DNA from: an uncultured Bacteroidia bacterium
Lineage (GTDB): Bacteria; Bacteroidota; Bacteroidia; Bacteroidales; F082
Direction: 5' to 3'
NCBI GenBank assembly: GCA_902800965.1
Contig: CADCGK010000006.1
Location: 62,001 to 126,000 of the forward strand
DNA length: 64,000 bases
In this document: positions 35,046 to 44,377 of the stretch, piece after piece
Numbering within the stretch: position 1 is the stretch's first letter
How the letters are laid out: every line of letters begins with the position of its first letter
Program-made: the position numbers and the translations under genes
Notes under the pieces: generated by a model
Told to the model about the DNA's origin: nothing
Seen by the model: only the letters and a program-made list of their open reading frames with translations
The model's database searches: none

Positions 35046-36905
35046 TTATTTGTTAATTTTCCATCGCTGGGCTGCGTTCTTCTTGCTGTGATAGATCTCG
35101 ATGTTGGCGCCATTTTGGACGTTGGCTTGTTCCAAATCAATCACATAGTTGTCATTAAGCGCAGAGTGGATGTAATAGAGATCTTGGGAGCATTGTTCAA
35201 TGTACCATCTTTGATTAGCTTTGCCATTGAAACGGTACAAAATGAGATTCGTGCCATCAGCGGCAATGCCGCCTTTTGCATCCAGGACATAGTCGTTGTT
35301 CACGCGCGATCGGATGTAGTAGGATCCATCATTGTTCGGTTCAAAATACCATTGTTGTGCAGCGGATCCGTCAGAACGTTGGAGTTGAATGTTCTGTCCG
35401 CTACTCGCGACGCCGTTCTTCACCTCAATACAATAGTTGGGGTCTTTGGCAATGTGGATGTAATAATAGCCTTTTTGCAACGAAGTTGAAGGGCTGTATG
35501 AAGCATTGGACTTTTTATTGGAATTGTTGTTGGAGTTTGAGCTTCCTGTTTGAGTATAAGTCAAATAGTCCGATTTCCCAAGTGTCTTCCCCGTCGTCAA
35601 ATCTTTGGCGGTTATGCGGACGTAATAAGTGTTTTTTCCAGGGAATGGGTTGAGGTTATCATTGTAAATCCCTTGCCATTTGTCGAATTTGGTGTTTTCA
35701 TAGGAAGCAGTAAGTGTTTTGCTTTTGGCCTCCAAGACTTTTCCATCCTTCCCGTAAATGAGTGTCCCTTTGGGACATTCAATAGTCATTGTAAATTGGA
35801 TTTCGTGCCCCTTGACGCCTTGAACATTTGCTATATAATTGCATTTGAGCATTTTTCTATCGTTATGGATCACGTTATGTTCAAGGTTGAGCTTGGAGAA
35901 GGTTACTGAGGGTCCGCTGGAAGACTGTTTGTTAGACGAAGAATTGTTGTTGTTTTTATTGTTATTGTTACTACTATTTTTATTATTGGAGCTTCCTGTT
36001 TGAGTATAAGTCAAATAGTCCGACTCCCCAAGTGTCTTCCCCGTCGTCAAATCTTTGGCGGTTATGCGAACGTAATATGTGTTTTTCCCGGGCAATGGAT
36101 TGAGATTATCATTGTAAATCCCTTGCCATTTGTCGAATTTGGTGTTGTCATAGGTAGCAGTAAGTGTTTTGCTTTTGGACTCCAAGACTTTTCCATCTTT
36201 TCCGTAATGAAATGTCCCTTTGGGACTTTCAATAGTCATGATAAATTGGATTTCGTGCCCCTTGACTCCTCGAACGTTTGCTACATAACTGTATTTGAGC
36301 ATTTTTTTGTCGTTATACATCACGTTATGTTCAAGGTTGCACTGGGAAAAGGTTACCGAGGGTTCGGAATCTCCTTTACCTGTTATGGTGACCGCCATGT
36401 AAGGCGACGACCCGATCTCGGCATGGGTGTCTTCATCGTAAGCAGTAAGACGCACATAGAAGGTGTTTTCTCCCTCCTTGAGGTGGAGTTTGCTGTTCTC
36501 TATCCCGACAATTTTGTTTTTGAGGCTGAAGCTGTCAGTTTGGTTCTTGTTTTGGAAGTCTTTTTTCGCCCTCACTATAATCTCGTCGCCTTCCTCGTCA
36601 ACGTAAGTATATGGGGTGCCTTTGGGCGACTCAACGGACATGACCATCTGGATGCCGTGTTCCTTCATCCCCGACAATTCCGCAGTGAAGTGGTACACCA
36701 TCCTAGGGTTTCCATTGTCGTCCTTTGAGTTCGTCTCGATTGAGCAATCGGAAAAGATGATTGACTGTTCGGTATTGTTTTTAGGGGCTGAGGAATTGCC
36801 GTTTTCATCCTCGCTGTCGCTGAACAGCCAAAAGCATCCCTGTTGTGTAAGTGTCACTGTGCCGACGAACAGCAACAAGGCTAATACTCTAATAATGTTT
36901 TTCAT
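35046..36905 (-). CDS. Ricin-type lectin lipoprotein with three repeated beta domains
   Basis: A 619-residue lipoprotein (signal ending TLTQQGC, then acidic Asn/Ser linker). Three homologous domains follow (about 48-180, 184-305, 330-455); each begins SDCSIE/SQCNLEHNV/SKLNLEHNV and carries an ES/ECPKG motif and a G-K/E-NTYYVRxTAxD strand. Domains 2 and 3 are about 450 nt apart and nearly identical at DNA level. Asn-rich linkers (about 305-330 and 455-475) separate them. The C-terminus (about 475-619) is a ricin-B beta-trefoil with three QxW-type motifs: AAQQWYF, ANQRWYI, AAQRWKI. Probably a surface carbohydrate-binding protein. Confidence 0.85.
   Translation of the reverse strand: MKNIIRVLALLLFVGTVTLTQQGCFWLFSDSEDENGNSSAPKNNTEQSIIFSDCSIETNSKDDNGNPRMVYHFTAELSGMKEHGIQMVMSVESPKGTPYTYVDEEGDEIIVRAKKDFQNKNQTDSFSLKNKIVGIENSKLHLKEGENTFYVRLTAYDEDTHAEIGSSPYMAVTITGKGDSEPSVTFSQCNLEHNVMYNDKKMLKYSYVANVRGVKGHEIQFIMTIESPKGTFHYGKDGKVLESKSKTLTATYDNTKFDKWQGIYNDNLNPLPGKNTYYVRITAKDLTTGKTLGESDYLTYTQTGSSNNKNSSNNNNKNNNNSSSNKQSSSGPSVTFSKLNLEHNVIHNDRKMLKCNYIANVQGVKGHEIQFTMTIECPKGTLIYGKDGKVLEAKSKTLTASYENTKFDKWQGIYNDNLNPFPGKNTYYVRITAKDLTTGKTLGKSDYLTYTQTGSSNSNNNSNKKSNASYSPSTSLQKGYYYIHIAKDPNYCIEVKNGVASSGQNIQLQRSDGSAAQQWYFEPNNDGSYYIRSRVNNDYVLDAKGGIAADGTNLILYRFNGKANQRWYIEQCSQDLYYIHSALNDNYVIDLEQANVQNGANIEIYHSKKNAAQRWKINK
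35539..36357. repeat. Direct duplication inside the ricin-lectin gene
   Basis: Copies at about 35539-35910 and 35989-36357 (offset 450 nt) are very similar at DNA level, differing at scattered sites, with a poly-Asn/Ser spacer between. The high identity points to a recent tandem domain duplication or gene conversion. Confidence 0.85.
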
Positions 36906-36926
36906 TAGTCAATGTTTTGTTGGAAA

Positions 36927-36934
36927 CAAAAGTA
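36927..36934 (-). promoter_or_regulatory. -7 box for the ricin-lectin lipoprotein gene
   Basis: The minus strand reads TACTTTTG, 22-29 nt before the start codon at 36905. Confidence 0.55.
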
Positions 36935-36975
36935 CAACTTTTTTGGTTTTAGAAGGAAAAGGAGGATTATTTCTC

Positions 36976-36983
36976 TACCTTTG
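36976..36983 (+). promoter_or_regulatory. -7 box for the fucosidase gene
   Basis: TACCTTTG, 22-29 nt before the ATG at 37005. Confidence 0.55.
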
Positions 36984-37004
36984 CACAGCAAAAAATAACC
37001 TTCT

Positions 37005-38411
37005 ATGAAGAAACGCTTTTTCACCGTGCTTTTGTGCCTTGTATGCATGATGGCCTTCGCGCAAACTGATGACCAACTTCCCGAAACTGACCCCGTCATT
37101 ACCAATCGTATCAGCCAGTGGCAGGACCTGAAGTTTGGCTTCATGATGCACTGGGGCATGTATTCCCAATGGGAAGTGGTTGAGTCGTGGTCGATATGTA
37201 ATGAGCCATGGATCAACCGTGATGGTGCCGACTATTACAAATACAAAACCGATTACCAAAACCTTAACAAGACTTTCAACCCCAAGAGTTTTGACCCTTC
37301 GAAATGGGCTCAAGCTGCTTTCGATGCTGGAATGAAATACGTGGTCTTCACCACCAAACACCACGACGGTTTCTGTATGTTTGATACGAAAGAAACCACC
37401 TATTCCACTGTCGATCCTTCATGCCCGTTTTCATCCAATCCTAAAGCCGATGTCACTGGCGAAGTGGTGAAAGCCTTCCGCGAAAAGGGCTTTTGGACAG
37501 GCCTCTATTTTTCAAAACCCGATTGGCACTGCGATGATTACTGGGCGCATGAATGGGCCACTCCCGACCGTAACGTCAACTACGACCCAACGGTCATGCC
37601 AGAGCGTTTTGAGAAATACAAGCAATTCACGCATCGGCAGATTCGCGAGCTTACCCATAACTATGGTGACATCGACATCCTCTGGCTTGATGGGGGCTGG
37701 GTTCGTCCCGAATGGAGCGTGAACGAGGAAACACGCCCCTGGCTCGGTTGTCAAGGCTACATCCAAGACATCGACATGCCCACGGTGGCAAAAATCGCCC
37801 GTGAGAACAATCCTGACCTCATCATTGTAGATCGCTCGGTGGGCGGGAAGTACGAGAATTACCAGACCCCCGAACAACAGGTGCCTGACTCGTTGTTGCC
37901 CTATCCTTGGGAGACCTGTATGTCGATGGGTGACTCTTGGTCCTACGTCTCCACCGACCATTACAAAAGCACCAACAAACTCATTCACCTGCTTTGCGAC
38001 ATCGTGGCCAAAGGCGGCAACTTCCTCCTCAATGTGGGTCCCGATGCCGATGGCAACTTACCCGATACAGCCCTGTTCCGCATGAAGGAGATCGGCGAGT
38101 GGATGAAGGTGAACGGTGAGGCCATTTATGGCACTCGTCCCGTCTATCCTTACGCATACGGCAAGTTCCGTTTCACCCAAAAAGGTGATAAGGTGTATGC
38201 CATCTTTCTCCTTGATGAGCAGGAAAGCCCAGTGCCAGATACCTATTGGTTTGACGGCAAGGGCATGAGCTTGAAGACAGGCAAAGTCAAAGTTTTGGGC
38301 AGCAAGAAAAATGCCTCCCTTCACAAGGAGGCTGATGGACATTATCGTATAGACTTCCCGAACCATTTCGAGATGCCCCATGCGGTGGTATTTGAATTAC
38401 AGAAACGATGA
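37005..38411 (+). CDS. Alpha-L-fucosidase, GH29
   Basis: A 468-residue secreted glycosidase with signal peptide MKKRFFTVLLCLVCMMAFAQ. GH29 landmarks: LKFGFMMHWGMYSQWEV near 43-59, YVVFTTKHHDGFCMFDTKET near 112-131, GLYFSKPDWH near 167, and the likely nucleophile Asp229 in DILWLDGGWVRPEW. A C-terminal beta-sandwich ends the protein. It releases L-fucose from host or plant glycans. No polysaccharide-utilisation-locus partners (SusC/D) are in the window; a sugar-isomerase-like gene lies 5 kb away. Confidence 0.93.
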   Translation: MKKRFFTVLLCLVCMMAFAQTDDQLPETDPVITNRISQWQDLKFGFMMHWGMYSQWEVVESWSICNEPWINRDGADYYKYKTDYQNLNKTFNPKSFDPSKWAQAAFDAGMKYVVFTTKHHDGFCMFDTKETTYSTVDPSCPFSSNPKADVTGEVVKAFREKGFWTGLYFSKPDWHCDDYWAHEWATPDRNVNYDPTVMPERFEKYKQFTHRQIRELTHNYGDIDILWLDGGWVRPEWSVNEETRPWLGCQGYIQDIDMPTVAKIARENNPDLIIVDRSVGGKYENYQTPEQQVPDSLLPYPWETCMSMGDSWSYVSTDHYKSTNKLIHLLCDIVAKGGNFLLNVGPDADGNLPDTALFRMKEIGEWMKVNGEAIYGTRPVYPYAYGKFRFTQKGDKVYAIFLLDEQESPVPDTYWFDGKGMSLKTGKVKVLGSKKNASLHKEADGHYRIDFPNHFEMPHAVVFELQKR

Positions 38412-38417
38412 TTCGGA

Positions 38418-38441
38418 AGAGACGTAGCGCGCTACGTCTCT
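38418..38441. repeat. 24-nt palindromic element Q, copy 1
   Basis: A perfect 24-nt palindrome with ends AGAGACG/CGTCTCT and core TAGCGCGCTA, in the 39-nt gap between the convergent fucosidase and leuS genes. The same ends with another core recur inside the gene at 44021. It may also act as a terminator hairpin, although no T-run follows. Confidence 0.88.
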
Positions 38442-38450
38442 ACAAATTGA

Positions 38451-41400
38451 TTATCCCACCACGATATTCACAATCTTCTTCGGCACGTAGATGACCTTGC
38501 GCACCTGCTTGCCTTCGATCCACTTGGCGGCTTCGGGGGCGGCGAGCACAGCGGCTTGCACCTCGTCGGCGTTCATCGTCACGGGCAGTTCCATGTTGAA
38601 ACGCATCTTGCCGTTGAAGCTGATGGGGTAGTTGAAGCTGTTTTCCACAGTCTTTGACTCATCATATACCGGGAAGGTCGCCTTCACCACAGAATCGTTG
38701 TGTCCCAGCAGGTGCCACAACTCTTCAGCGATATGCGGTGCGTAGGGCGAAATCATCACGGTCAAAGGTTCCATGATCTCGCGCTTGTTGCACTTGAGGT
38801 CGTTGAGTTCGTTGACGCAGATCATGAAAGCTGAGACGACCGTGTTGAACGAGATGCTCTCAATGCCTTCTTCCTCTTTCTTGATAAGGGTGTGCAGGCT
38901 CTTCAGCTCGGGTGCGGTGGCGGGCTCGTCACTGACGCAGAACTCGTTGTTTTCGTTGTGGAACAGTCTCCAGAACTTACGCACGAAGCGGAAAGTGCCT
39001 TCGATACCTTGCGTGTCCCAGGGCTTGGATTGCTCCAAGGGGCCGAGGAACATCTCATAGAGACGCAGCGTGTCGGCACCGTATTTCTCCACGAGGTCGT
39101 CAGGGTTCTGCACGTTGTATTTCGACTTCGACATCTTCTCGATCTCGTTGCCACAAACAAAGATGTCGTTGCCGTCTTTGTCCTTTTCGAAGATGAATTG
39201 GGCGTCTTTCAAGTCATCGCGCCATTGACGGAAGGCTTCTATATCCAGGATATCATTGCGCACAATGTTGATGTCCACATGAATCGGGTCGCTGAACTGC
39301 TCACGGTCCTCTATGTTTTTGGAGATGAACAGTGGTCCGCCACTATAGGCCTCACCTTCGACAAAAGCAGGAACCTCCTTGCCGGCAATCAAGTCCTTGA
39401 TTCTCTGTTCCACTTTGTCTGTGCCCTTCAGGTAGTCGTTTACCACATCGATGATTGGCACGAGCAGGAGCTTATAGCCTTTGCTGGCAGCGTATTCTTC
39501 CCAAGGCTCGGCTACCTTTTCGAGGTTACCCATGCGGTTGATCTCGATGAGGATACCTTTTTCGGGGCAGAAGAAGTCGAAACGACGGCGGCCATCCTTG
39601 AAGTCTTTCTCGAACTTCACACCCAGCTTGTTGTCCTTGATGAGACGCCAAACGCCATACTCGCAGAGCTTCTCCATGTTGGCACGATAGGCAAAGCTTG
39701 ATCGGCCTTGGATCATGCCTTGGTTGATCATCCTTTGGAAAGGCTCATCTTTGCACGACAAACCGATGTCATGCAAGAACTTACACCAGAAGCGGCTATA
39801 AATCAAGTGGCCGGTAGCGTGTTCAGCGCCGCCGATATAAAGGTCCACGTTCTGCCAATAATCGTTGGCTTCGTGGCTGAAGTATTCCTTGTCGTTGTGC
39901 GGGTCTTCATAGCGGAAGTAGTAACCGCTGGAACCGGCAAAGCCAGGCATGGTGTTGGTCTCGATGGGGTAGCCTTCCTCAGTGACCCAATTCTTGGCAC
40001 GGGCCAAAGGTGGCTCACCTGTCTCAGTGGGTTTGTACTCGCTGATGGTGGGCAGTTCCAGAGGCAATTTTGACTCGTCCATGGCGTAAGGCATGCCATC
40101 CTTGTAGTAAATCGGGAAGGGCTCGCCCCAATAACGTTGGCGGCTGAAGATGGCGTCGCGGAGACGGTAGTTGGTCTTGCCTGTGCCGACGCCCAGTTTT
40201 TCCAGCTCTTCAATCATACGCTCAATGGCTTTCTTGACGGTCAGGCCGTTGAGGAAACCCGAGTTGACCAGCTCGCCGTCCTTGGCGTCGAAGCTTTCCT
40301 CCCAAGTGTCAGGATCGGTGGTCTCGGTGCCAGGTTTCTTCACCACTTGGATGATGGGCAGGTTGAAATGACGTGCGAAGGCGAAGTCACGGCTGTCGTG
40401 GGCAGGCACGGCCATAATGGCGCCGGTGCCGTAACCCATCAAAACGTAGTCGGCGATCCAGATGGGCAGCTTGGCACCCGTGATGGGGTTGATGCCGTAG
40501 GCACCCGTGAAGGCACCGCTGACCTTGCGGACCTCGGCCATGCGCTCGCGTTCGCTGCGGTTCTTGGTACGGGTGATGTATTCCTCCACCTCGGCGCGTT
40601 GCTCGGGTGTGGTGATCTCGCTCACCAGCTCATGCTCAGGGGCTAGCACCATGAAGGTGGTGCCGAAAAGGGTATCGGCACGGGTGGTGAACACCTCTAA
40701 ATCGATGTCTTTACCATCAATCTTGAAGATGACGGAAGCACCCATGGACTTGCCGATCCAGTTGCGTTGGACGTCCTTCACCGACTCGCTCCAATCGACG
40801 GTCTCCAATCCGGTAAGCAGACGGTCGGCGTATGCCGTGATGCGGAGCAGCCATTGCTTCATCGACTTGCGAACCACGGGATAGCCGCCACGTACGGAGA
40901 GGCCATCGGCCACCTCGTCGTTGGCAAGCACAGTGCCCAGCTCGGGGCACCAGTTGACCAGGGCCTCGGCTTGATAGGCGAGACGGTAGTTCATCAGGGT
41001 CTCCTGCTGTTCTTTCTCACTCATGGCCTTCCACTCAGCTGCAGTGAAACTCAGCGGCTTGCTTTCAGCTACATTGAGTCCTTCCGTGCCTTTTTCCTCG
41101 AAACGGGCAATCAGTTTGCTGATGGGCTGGGCCTTCTGGCAGCCGTTGCAATAGAAGGAGTTGAACAGCTGAAGGAAGGTCCATTGGGTCCACTTGTAAT
41201 ATTGTGGATCACAAGTGCGCACCTCACGGTCCCAGTCGTAACAGAACCCGATCTTGTCCATCTGTTCGCGATAGCGGTTGATGTTCTTTTCGGTGGTGAT
41301 GGCAGGGTGGGTGCCTGTCTGGATGGCATATTGCTCGGCGGGAAGTCCGTATGCATCATAACCCATTGGATGCAGCACGTTGAAACCTTTCAGGCGTTTG

Positions 41401-41591
41401 TAACGGGCGTAGATGTCGGAGGCGATATAACCCAAGGGGTGACCCACATGAAGTCCTGCTCCAGAAGGATAGGGGAACATGTCCAAAACATAGAATTTCG
41501 GCTTATCATGGTCGATATCAACCTTGTAAACTTTCTGGTCGCGCCAATATTGCTGCCACTTTTTCTCGATTTCGATAAAGTTATAATCCAT
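38451..41591 (-). CDS. leuS: Leucyl-tRNA synthetase with an inserted nuclease-fold-like domain
   Basis: This 1046-residue class I enzyme charges tRNA-Leu. HIGH motif: [16 protein letters not shown] (about 39-54); editing-domain threonine-rich loop [16 protein letters not shown] (about 306-321); catalytic blocks [18 protein letters not shown] as EKMSKSKYN near 815. I start at 41591 ([18 protein letters not shown]) because homologues begin there and the promoter precedes it. Between [11 protein letters not shown] and LFISKNIED (residues about 637-753; 39333-39683) an extra domain of about 117 residues replaces a short loop; it resembles DUF559/Vsr-type PD-(D/E)XK folds. Confidence 0.97.
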   Translation of the reverse strand: MDYNFIEIEKKWQQYWRDQKVYKVDIDHDKPKFYVLDMFPYPSGAGLHVGHPLGYIASDIYARYKRLKGFNVLHPMGYDAYGLPAEQYAIQTGTHPAITTEKNINRYREQMDKIGFCYDWDREVRTCDPQYYKWTQWTFLQLFNSFYCNGCQKAQPISKLIARFEEKGTEGLNVAESKPLSFTAAEWKAMSEKEQQETLMNYRLAYQAEALVNWCPELGTVLANDEVADGLSVRGGYPVVRKSMKQWLLRITAYADRLLTGLETVDWSESVKDVQRNWIGKSMGASVIFKIDGKDIDLEVFTTRADTLFGTTFMVLAPEHELVSEITTPEQRAEVEEYITRTKNRSERERMAEVRKVSGAFTGAYGINPITGAKLPIWIADYVLMGYGTGAIMAVPAHDSRDFAFARHFNLPIIQVVKKPGTETTDPDTWEESFDAKDGELVNSGFLNGLTVKKAIERMIEELEKLGVGTGKTNYRLRDAIFSRQRYWGEPFPIYYKDGMPYAMDESKLPLELPTISEYKPTETGEPPLARAKNWVTEEGYPIETNTMPGFAGSSGYYFRYEDPHNDKEYFSHEANDYWQNVDLYIGGAEHATGHLIYSRFWCKFLHDIGLSCKDEPFQRMINQGMIQGRSSFAYRANMEKLCEYGVWRLIKDNKLGVKFEKDFKDGRRRFDFFCPEKGILIEINRMGNLEKVAEPWEEYAASKGYKLLLVPIIDVVNDYLKGTDKVEQRIKDLIAGKEVPAFVEGEAYSGGPLFISKNIEDREQFSDPIHVDINIVRNDILDIEAFRQWRDDLKDAQFIFEKDKDGNDIFVCGNEIEKMSKSKYNVQNPDDLVEKYGADTLRLYEMFLGPLEQSKPWDTQGIEGTFRFVRKFWRLFHNENNEFCVSDEPATAPELKSLHTLIKKEEEGIESISFNTVVSAFMICVNELNDLKCNKREIMEPLTVMISPYAPHIAEELWHLLGHNDSVVKATFPVYDESKTVENSFNYPISFNGKMRFNMELPVTMNADEVQAAVLAAPEAAKWIEGKQVRKVIYVPKKIVNIVVG
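39333..39683 (-). other. Extra domain inside LeuRS, DUF559/Vsr-like
   Basis: About 117 residues between conserved LeuRS blocks. They follow the DUF559 pattern: [17 protein letters not shown], then [18 protein letters not shown] (key residues: Asp of FDFFCPE and Glu of IEIN), then [18 protein letters not shown], matching the usual 'helix - VDFYCP - LxIExDG - GYxVLRxxxxEV' layout. The usual third position (IExDG) is here IEINRMG, so catalysis is doubtful. It sits where bacterial LeuRS carries its variable leucine-specific region, just before KMSKS. Confidence 0.75.
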
Positions 41592-41620
41592 AGGGTTTGT
41601 GTTTTTTTCAGAATAACCTG

Positions 41621-41628
41621 CAAAAATA
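41621..41628 (-). promoter_or_regulatory. -7 box for leuS
   Basis: The minus strand reads TATTTTTG, 30-37 nt before the ATG at 41591; a longer frame starting at 41720 would span this promoter and that of the divergent gene. Confidence 0.6.
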
Positions 41629-41639
41629 CAATATTTTGC

Positions 41640-41647
41640 TAACTTTG
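41640..41647 (+). promoter_or_regulatory. -7 box for the histidine kinase gene
   Basis: TAACTTTG, 19-26 nt before the ATG at 41666. Confidence 0.55.
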
Positions 41648-41665
41648 CGTTATAAAAATCAACAA

Positions 41666-43198
41666 ATGAACCTCTACACAAGTAAAAAACGTTGGAAATG
41701 GGCTCTTGCCATAGTGGCACTCCTCATCGTGGGTGCTTCACTGTGGTACACCAACCATTTGGTAAAGTCTATCGCTGAGCAGGAGACAAATCAGGTGAGG
41801 ATGTGGGCAGCGGCCATGGAGCAACATGCGATCATGATGAAGTCAACGGAAGACTTCTTCTCCAAGGTTAGCGATCAGGAAAAGAAGCGTGTGGACTTGT
41901 TGGCTCATGCCTATAGACAGGTGCTTGACTTCTCCTCGAACGAAAATACTGGCATCTATCTGGAGATCATCAAAAGCAATATCAGTATTCCGTTGATTAT
42001 TACTGATGATGCTGGGAATATCATCTTTTCCAATAATCTTCCTGATGATCAGAAAGATAAGAAACTGTTTGATTCAGATCTCCGGAAGGCATATTCAAAG
42101 TTTTCTCCCATCAAGATCAATCCTGGGTTTGGTCAGGTGCAATGGCTCTATTACAACGAATCTTTGATCTATACGGAGTTGAAGGCGGTGTTGGAGGACA
42201 TGATAGACCATTTTCTTGAGGAAATCACTTTGAATGCAGTTGGCGCTCCCGTGATCATCACGAATGCGGATGCCACCAAGATTCTCAGCTATGGCAATCT
42301 GGATTCTGTCATGATGCAAAATCCGGATTATGTGAATCATCAGCTGGAGTTGATGCGCGAGGAAAATGATCCGTTGGAAATTGACTTCATGAACACGGGA
42401 CAAGCCAAGATCTATTATCGTACCACCGATTTGGTGGAACAGATGAAGTACTTCCCCATCATCCAATTCATTGTGGTCGGACTCTATCTCTTGATAGCTT
42501 ATCTGCTCTTCAGCTGGGCGCGTCGTTCTGAACAGAATCAGGTGTGGGCTGGTATGGCCAAGGAGACGGCGCATCAGTTGGGTACGCCTATCTCATCACT
42601 GATGGGTTGGGTGGAATTGCTGAAGATGCAGGAAGAGCCGTTTGCCGGTACTGAGGAGATGGAAAAAGATATTGACCGTTTGCAGGTGGTGACGGACCGT
42701 TTCTCAAAGATTGGCTCAGTGCCTACTTTGGAGCCAACGGACATCATCCCAGTGATCAAGGATACCATGGATTACCTTCAACACCGTTTTTCCAAGAAAT
42801 TCGAGTTCGACATCCAGCTGCCAACAGAATCCTTGGTGCTTCCCTTGGTACCTTCACTGTTCCGTTGGGTACTGGAAAACCTTACCAAGAATGCCGTTGA
42901 TGCCATGGGTGACCACGGCAAGATCACTTTGGAGTTGACAGAAGGAGCTGACGAGGTCCTTATCGACTTGAGTGATACTGGTAAAGGCATCTCCAAATCA
43001 CAAATCAAGCAGGTGTTCAACCCGGGCTATACCAGCAAAAAACGTGGCTGGGGCTTGGGCCTCTCATTGGCCAAGCGTATCATCGAGGAATACCACAAGG
43101 GCAAGATCTTCGTGAAGTCGTCAGTCGTTGGACAAGGTACTACGTTTAGGATTGTCCTTAGGAGAACGGAAAACAGAAAACGGAGAACGGAAAACTAA
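41666..43198 (+). CDS. Membrane sensor histidine kinase
   Basis: A 510-residue kinase. Hydrophobic segments at about 12-30 and 268-288 flank a periplasmic sensor region of about 235 residues with no recognised fold. The dimerisation helix carries the phospho-acceptor His near 303 in [20 protein letters not shown]. The ATPase domain has the N box [11 protein letters not shown]1 DTGKGISKS and G2 [13 protein letters not shown]. No response regulator is adjacent, so its partner is unknown. The last 12 residues ([12 protein letters not shown]) come from a heptanucleotide array that ends at the stop codon. Confidence 0.92.
   Translation: MNLYTSKKRWKWALAIVALLIVGASLWYTNHLVKSIAEQETNQVRMWAAAMEQHAIMMKSTEDFFSKVSDQEKKRVDLLAHAYRQVLDFSSNENTGIYLEIIKSNISIPLIITDDAGNIIFSNNLPDDQKDKKLFDSDLRKAYSKFSPIKINPGFGQVQWLYYNESLIYTELKAVLEDMIDHFLEEITLNAVGAPVIITNADATKILSYGNLDSVMMQNPDYVNHQLELMREENDPLEIDFMNTGQAKIYYRTTDLVEQMKYFPIIQFIVVGLYLLIAYLLFSWARRSEQNQVWAGMAKETAHQLGTPISSLMGWVELLKMQEEPFAGTEEMEKDIDRLQVVTDRFSKIGSVPTLEPTDIIPVIKDTMDYLQHRFSKKFEFDIQLPTESLVLPLVPSLFRWVLENLTKNAVDAMGDHGKITLELTEGADEVLIDLSDTGKGISKSQIKQVFNPGYTSKKRGWGLGLSLAKRIIEEYHKGKIFVKSSVVGQGTTFRIVLRRTENRKRRTEN
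43161..43195. repeat. Heptanucleotide tandem array 12 (5 units, C-terminus of the kinase)
   Basis: Units GGAGAAC, GGAAAAC, AGAAAAC, GGAGAAC, GGAAAAC, followed at once by TAA. They encode the basic tail of the histidine kinase, so the native stop was probably upstream. Confidence 0.9.
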
Positions 43199-44373
43199 TT
43201 GCTTACTTTCCACTTTTTCATCACTTCTCTTATGGCCTCAGCATGTTTTCCTTTAATGATCACATGGTGATTTCCAATGGAATTGTGCAGCAGATAAGGT
43301 CTTAAATCTACGTTCAAAGTGATCTGCGTGCGGCAGAAATGGTTGCTATAAGGGGTCTCGACGGCTTGGGCTTCTGTCACGAAATAGCGGTCTAGCTTTG
43401 GTCCGCCCCATTTGAAGATGGTGTAGTCGGTCATGGGTAGGACGCCTTGGATGGCCACACCGATGCCCGACTCGAAATGAGAGCGGATGGTGATGTCGTC
43501 GCACATCTTGAGCGGGATGGTGCAGTGGGCGAGCATGGTGGTTTTGTCAGTAAGCTGTGAAGGGTTCGCCATGAAGGCTTCAGCACCGCAAAGGCGTTTG
43601 ACCAAAAACATGCTCATCAGGGTTTGCATGTCGCCTTCGCAGCCTGCCACGATGCCTTCGTCGTTGAGCAAGGCGAGAGCCAGACAACTCGTGGTACCGC
43701 AAGCATTCACGATGTCGAAACAGCGGATGGTCATGGCATCGAGGCGCTCCTCTTGGCAGATCTTCTTGATGGCAATATAGGCCTTAGCGGCTTCCACCAT
43801 ATCGGCACAAGATGGTTCGATGGTATCCAGAGACCGTTTCACGATGGTTTGAGCCACTTTCACAGCCTCGGTTTGCGATACTGCTTTGATGCCATCAATC
43901 AATCGCTGCAGGTCGATGTCGACGGTTTCCACGCCGAAATGTTCCAGCAGGTAATTGCGGTCAACCCCGCTGGCGATGAGCCAATCCGATGGCTCGCCAA
44001 ACAGCCCGATTCGTCCCTGTAGAGACGGTGTGCACACCGTCTCTGCCAAGGCAGAAACAATCTCGTTGTTCGTCCCATGTAGAATCCGTCCCTCAACATT
44101 TTGCTCCCCCAACCAAGTCAAAATCTCCAAAGCAGCGGCTAGGGAATTGTTTCTGCCATCGGCAATCAAGTTTACTGGACCTTTGCCGGTGAACAGTGTT
44201 TTGAAAAGGTTTTCCACCCCTCCGGTGGCGATCATTACATAATTTGACAATTCATTGCCGTTGATTTGTATTTCAGCCTGAAATTCATTTTTCAACCGAT
44301 CAATCAGCTCGGCATATTCATTCCAAACGAATTCGTCGGTTTGGAAAGAGGAACGTAGGATGTTGATTTTCAT
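43195..44373 (-). CDS. L-fucose/L-arabinose isomerase-like protein
   Basis: A 392-residue cytoplasmic protein resembling the sugar isomerase family (L-fucose/L-arabinose isomerase fold) mainly through its C-terminal half: ALLNDEGIVAGCEGDMQTLMSMFLVKRLCG (about 228-257, key GCEGD), MLAHCTIPLKM near 283, and the terminal NHHVIIKGKH. In active isomerases two acidic residues and a His bind metal. I cannot tell whether all ligands are kept, so substrate and activity are open. Residues about 110-118 (TVCTPSLQG) are encoded by palindromic element Q. It is 4 nt downstream of the T9SS redoxin gene, in one operon. Confidence 0.65.
   Translation of the reverse strand: MKINILRSSFQTDEFVWNEYAELIDRLKNEFQAEIQINGNELSNYVMIATGGVENLFKTLFTGKGPVNLIADGRNNSLAAALEILTWLGEQNVEGRILHGTNNEIVSALAETVCTPSLQGRIGLFGEPSDWLIASGVDRNYLLEHFGVETVDIDLQRLIDGIKAVSQTEAVKVAQTIVKRSLDTIEPSCADMVEAAKAYIAIKKICQEERLDAMTIRCFDIVNACGTTSCLALALLNDEGIVAGCEGDMQTLMSMFLVKRLCGAEAFMANPSQLTDKTTMLAHCTIPLKMCDDITIRSHFESGIGVAIQGVLPMTDYTIFKWGGPKLDRYFVTEAQAVETPYSNHFCRTQITLNVDLRPYLLHNSIGNHHVIIKGKHAEAIREVMKKWKVSN
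44021..44044. repeat. 24-nt palindromic element Q, copy 2 (inside a gene)
   Basis: A perfect 24-nt palindrome, ends AGAGACG/CGTCTCT, core GTGTGCACAC, within the isomerase-like gene. In that frame it reads ETVCTPSL. Confidence 0.9.
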
Positions 44374-44377
44374 TATA

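Noticed and set aside
41591-41720. A longer LeuRS N-terminus starting at 41720
   Set aside because: It would span the leuS and kinase promoter boxes and adds residues unlike any LeuRS N-terminus.
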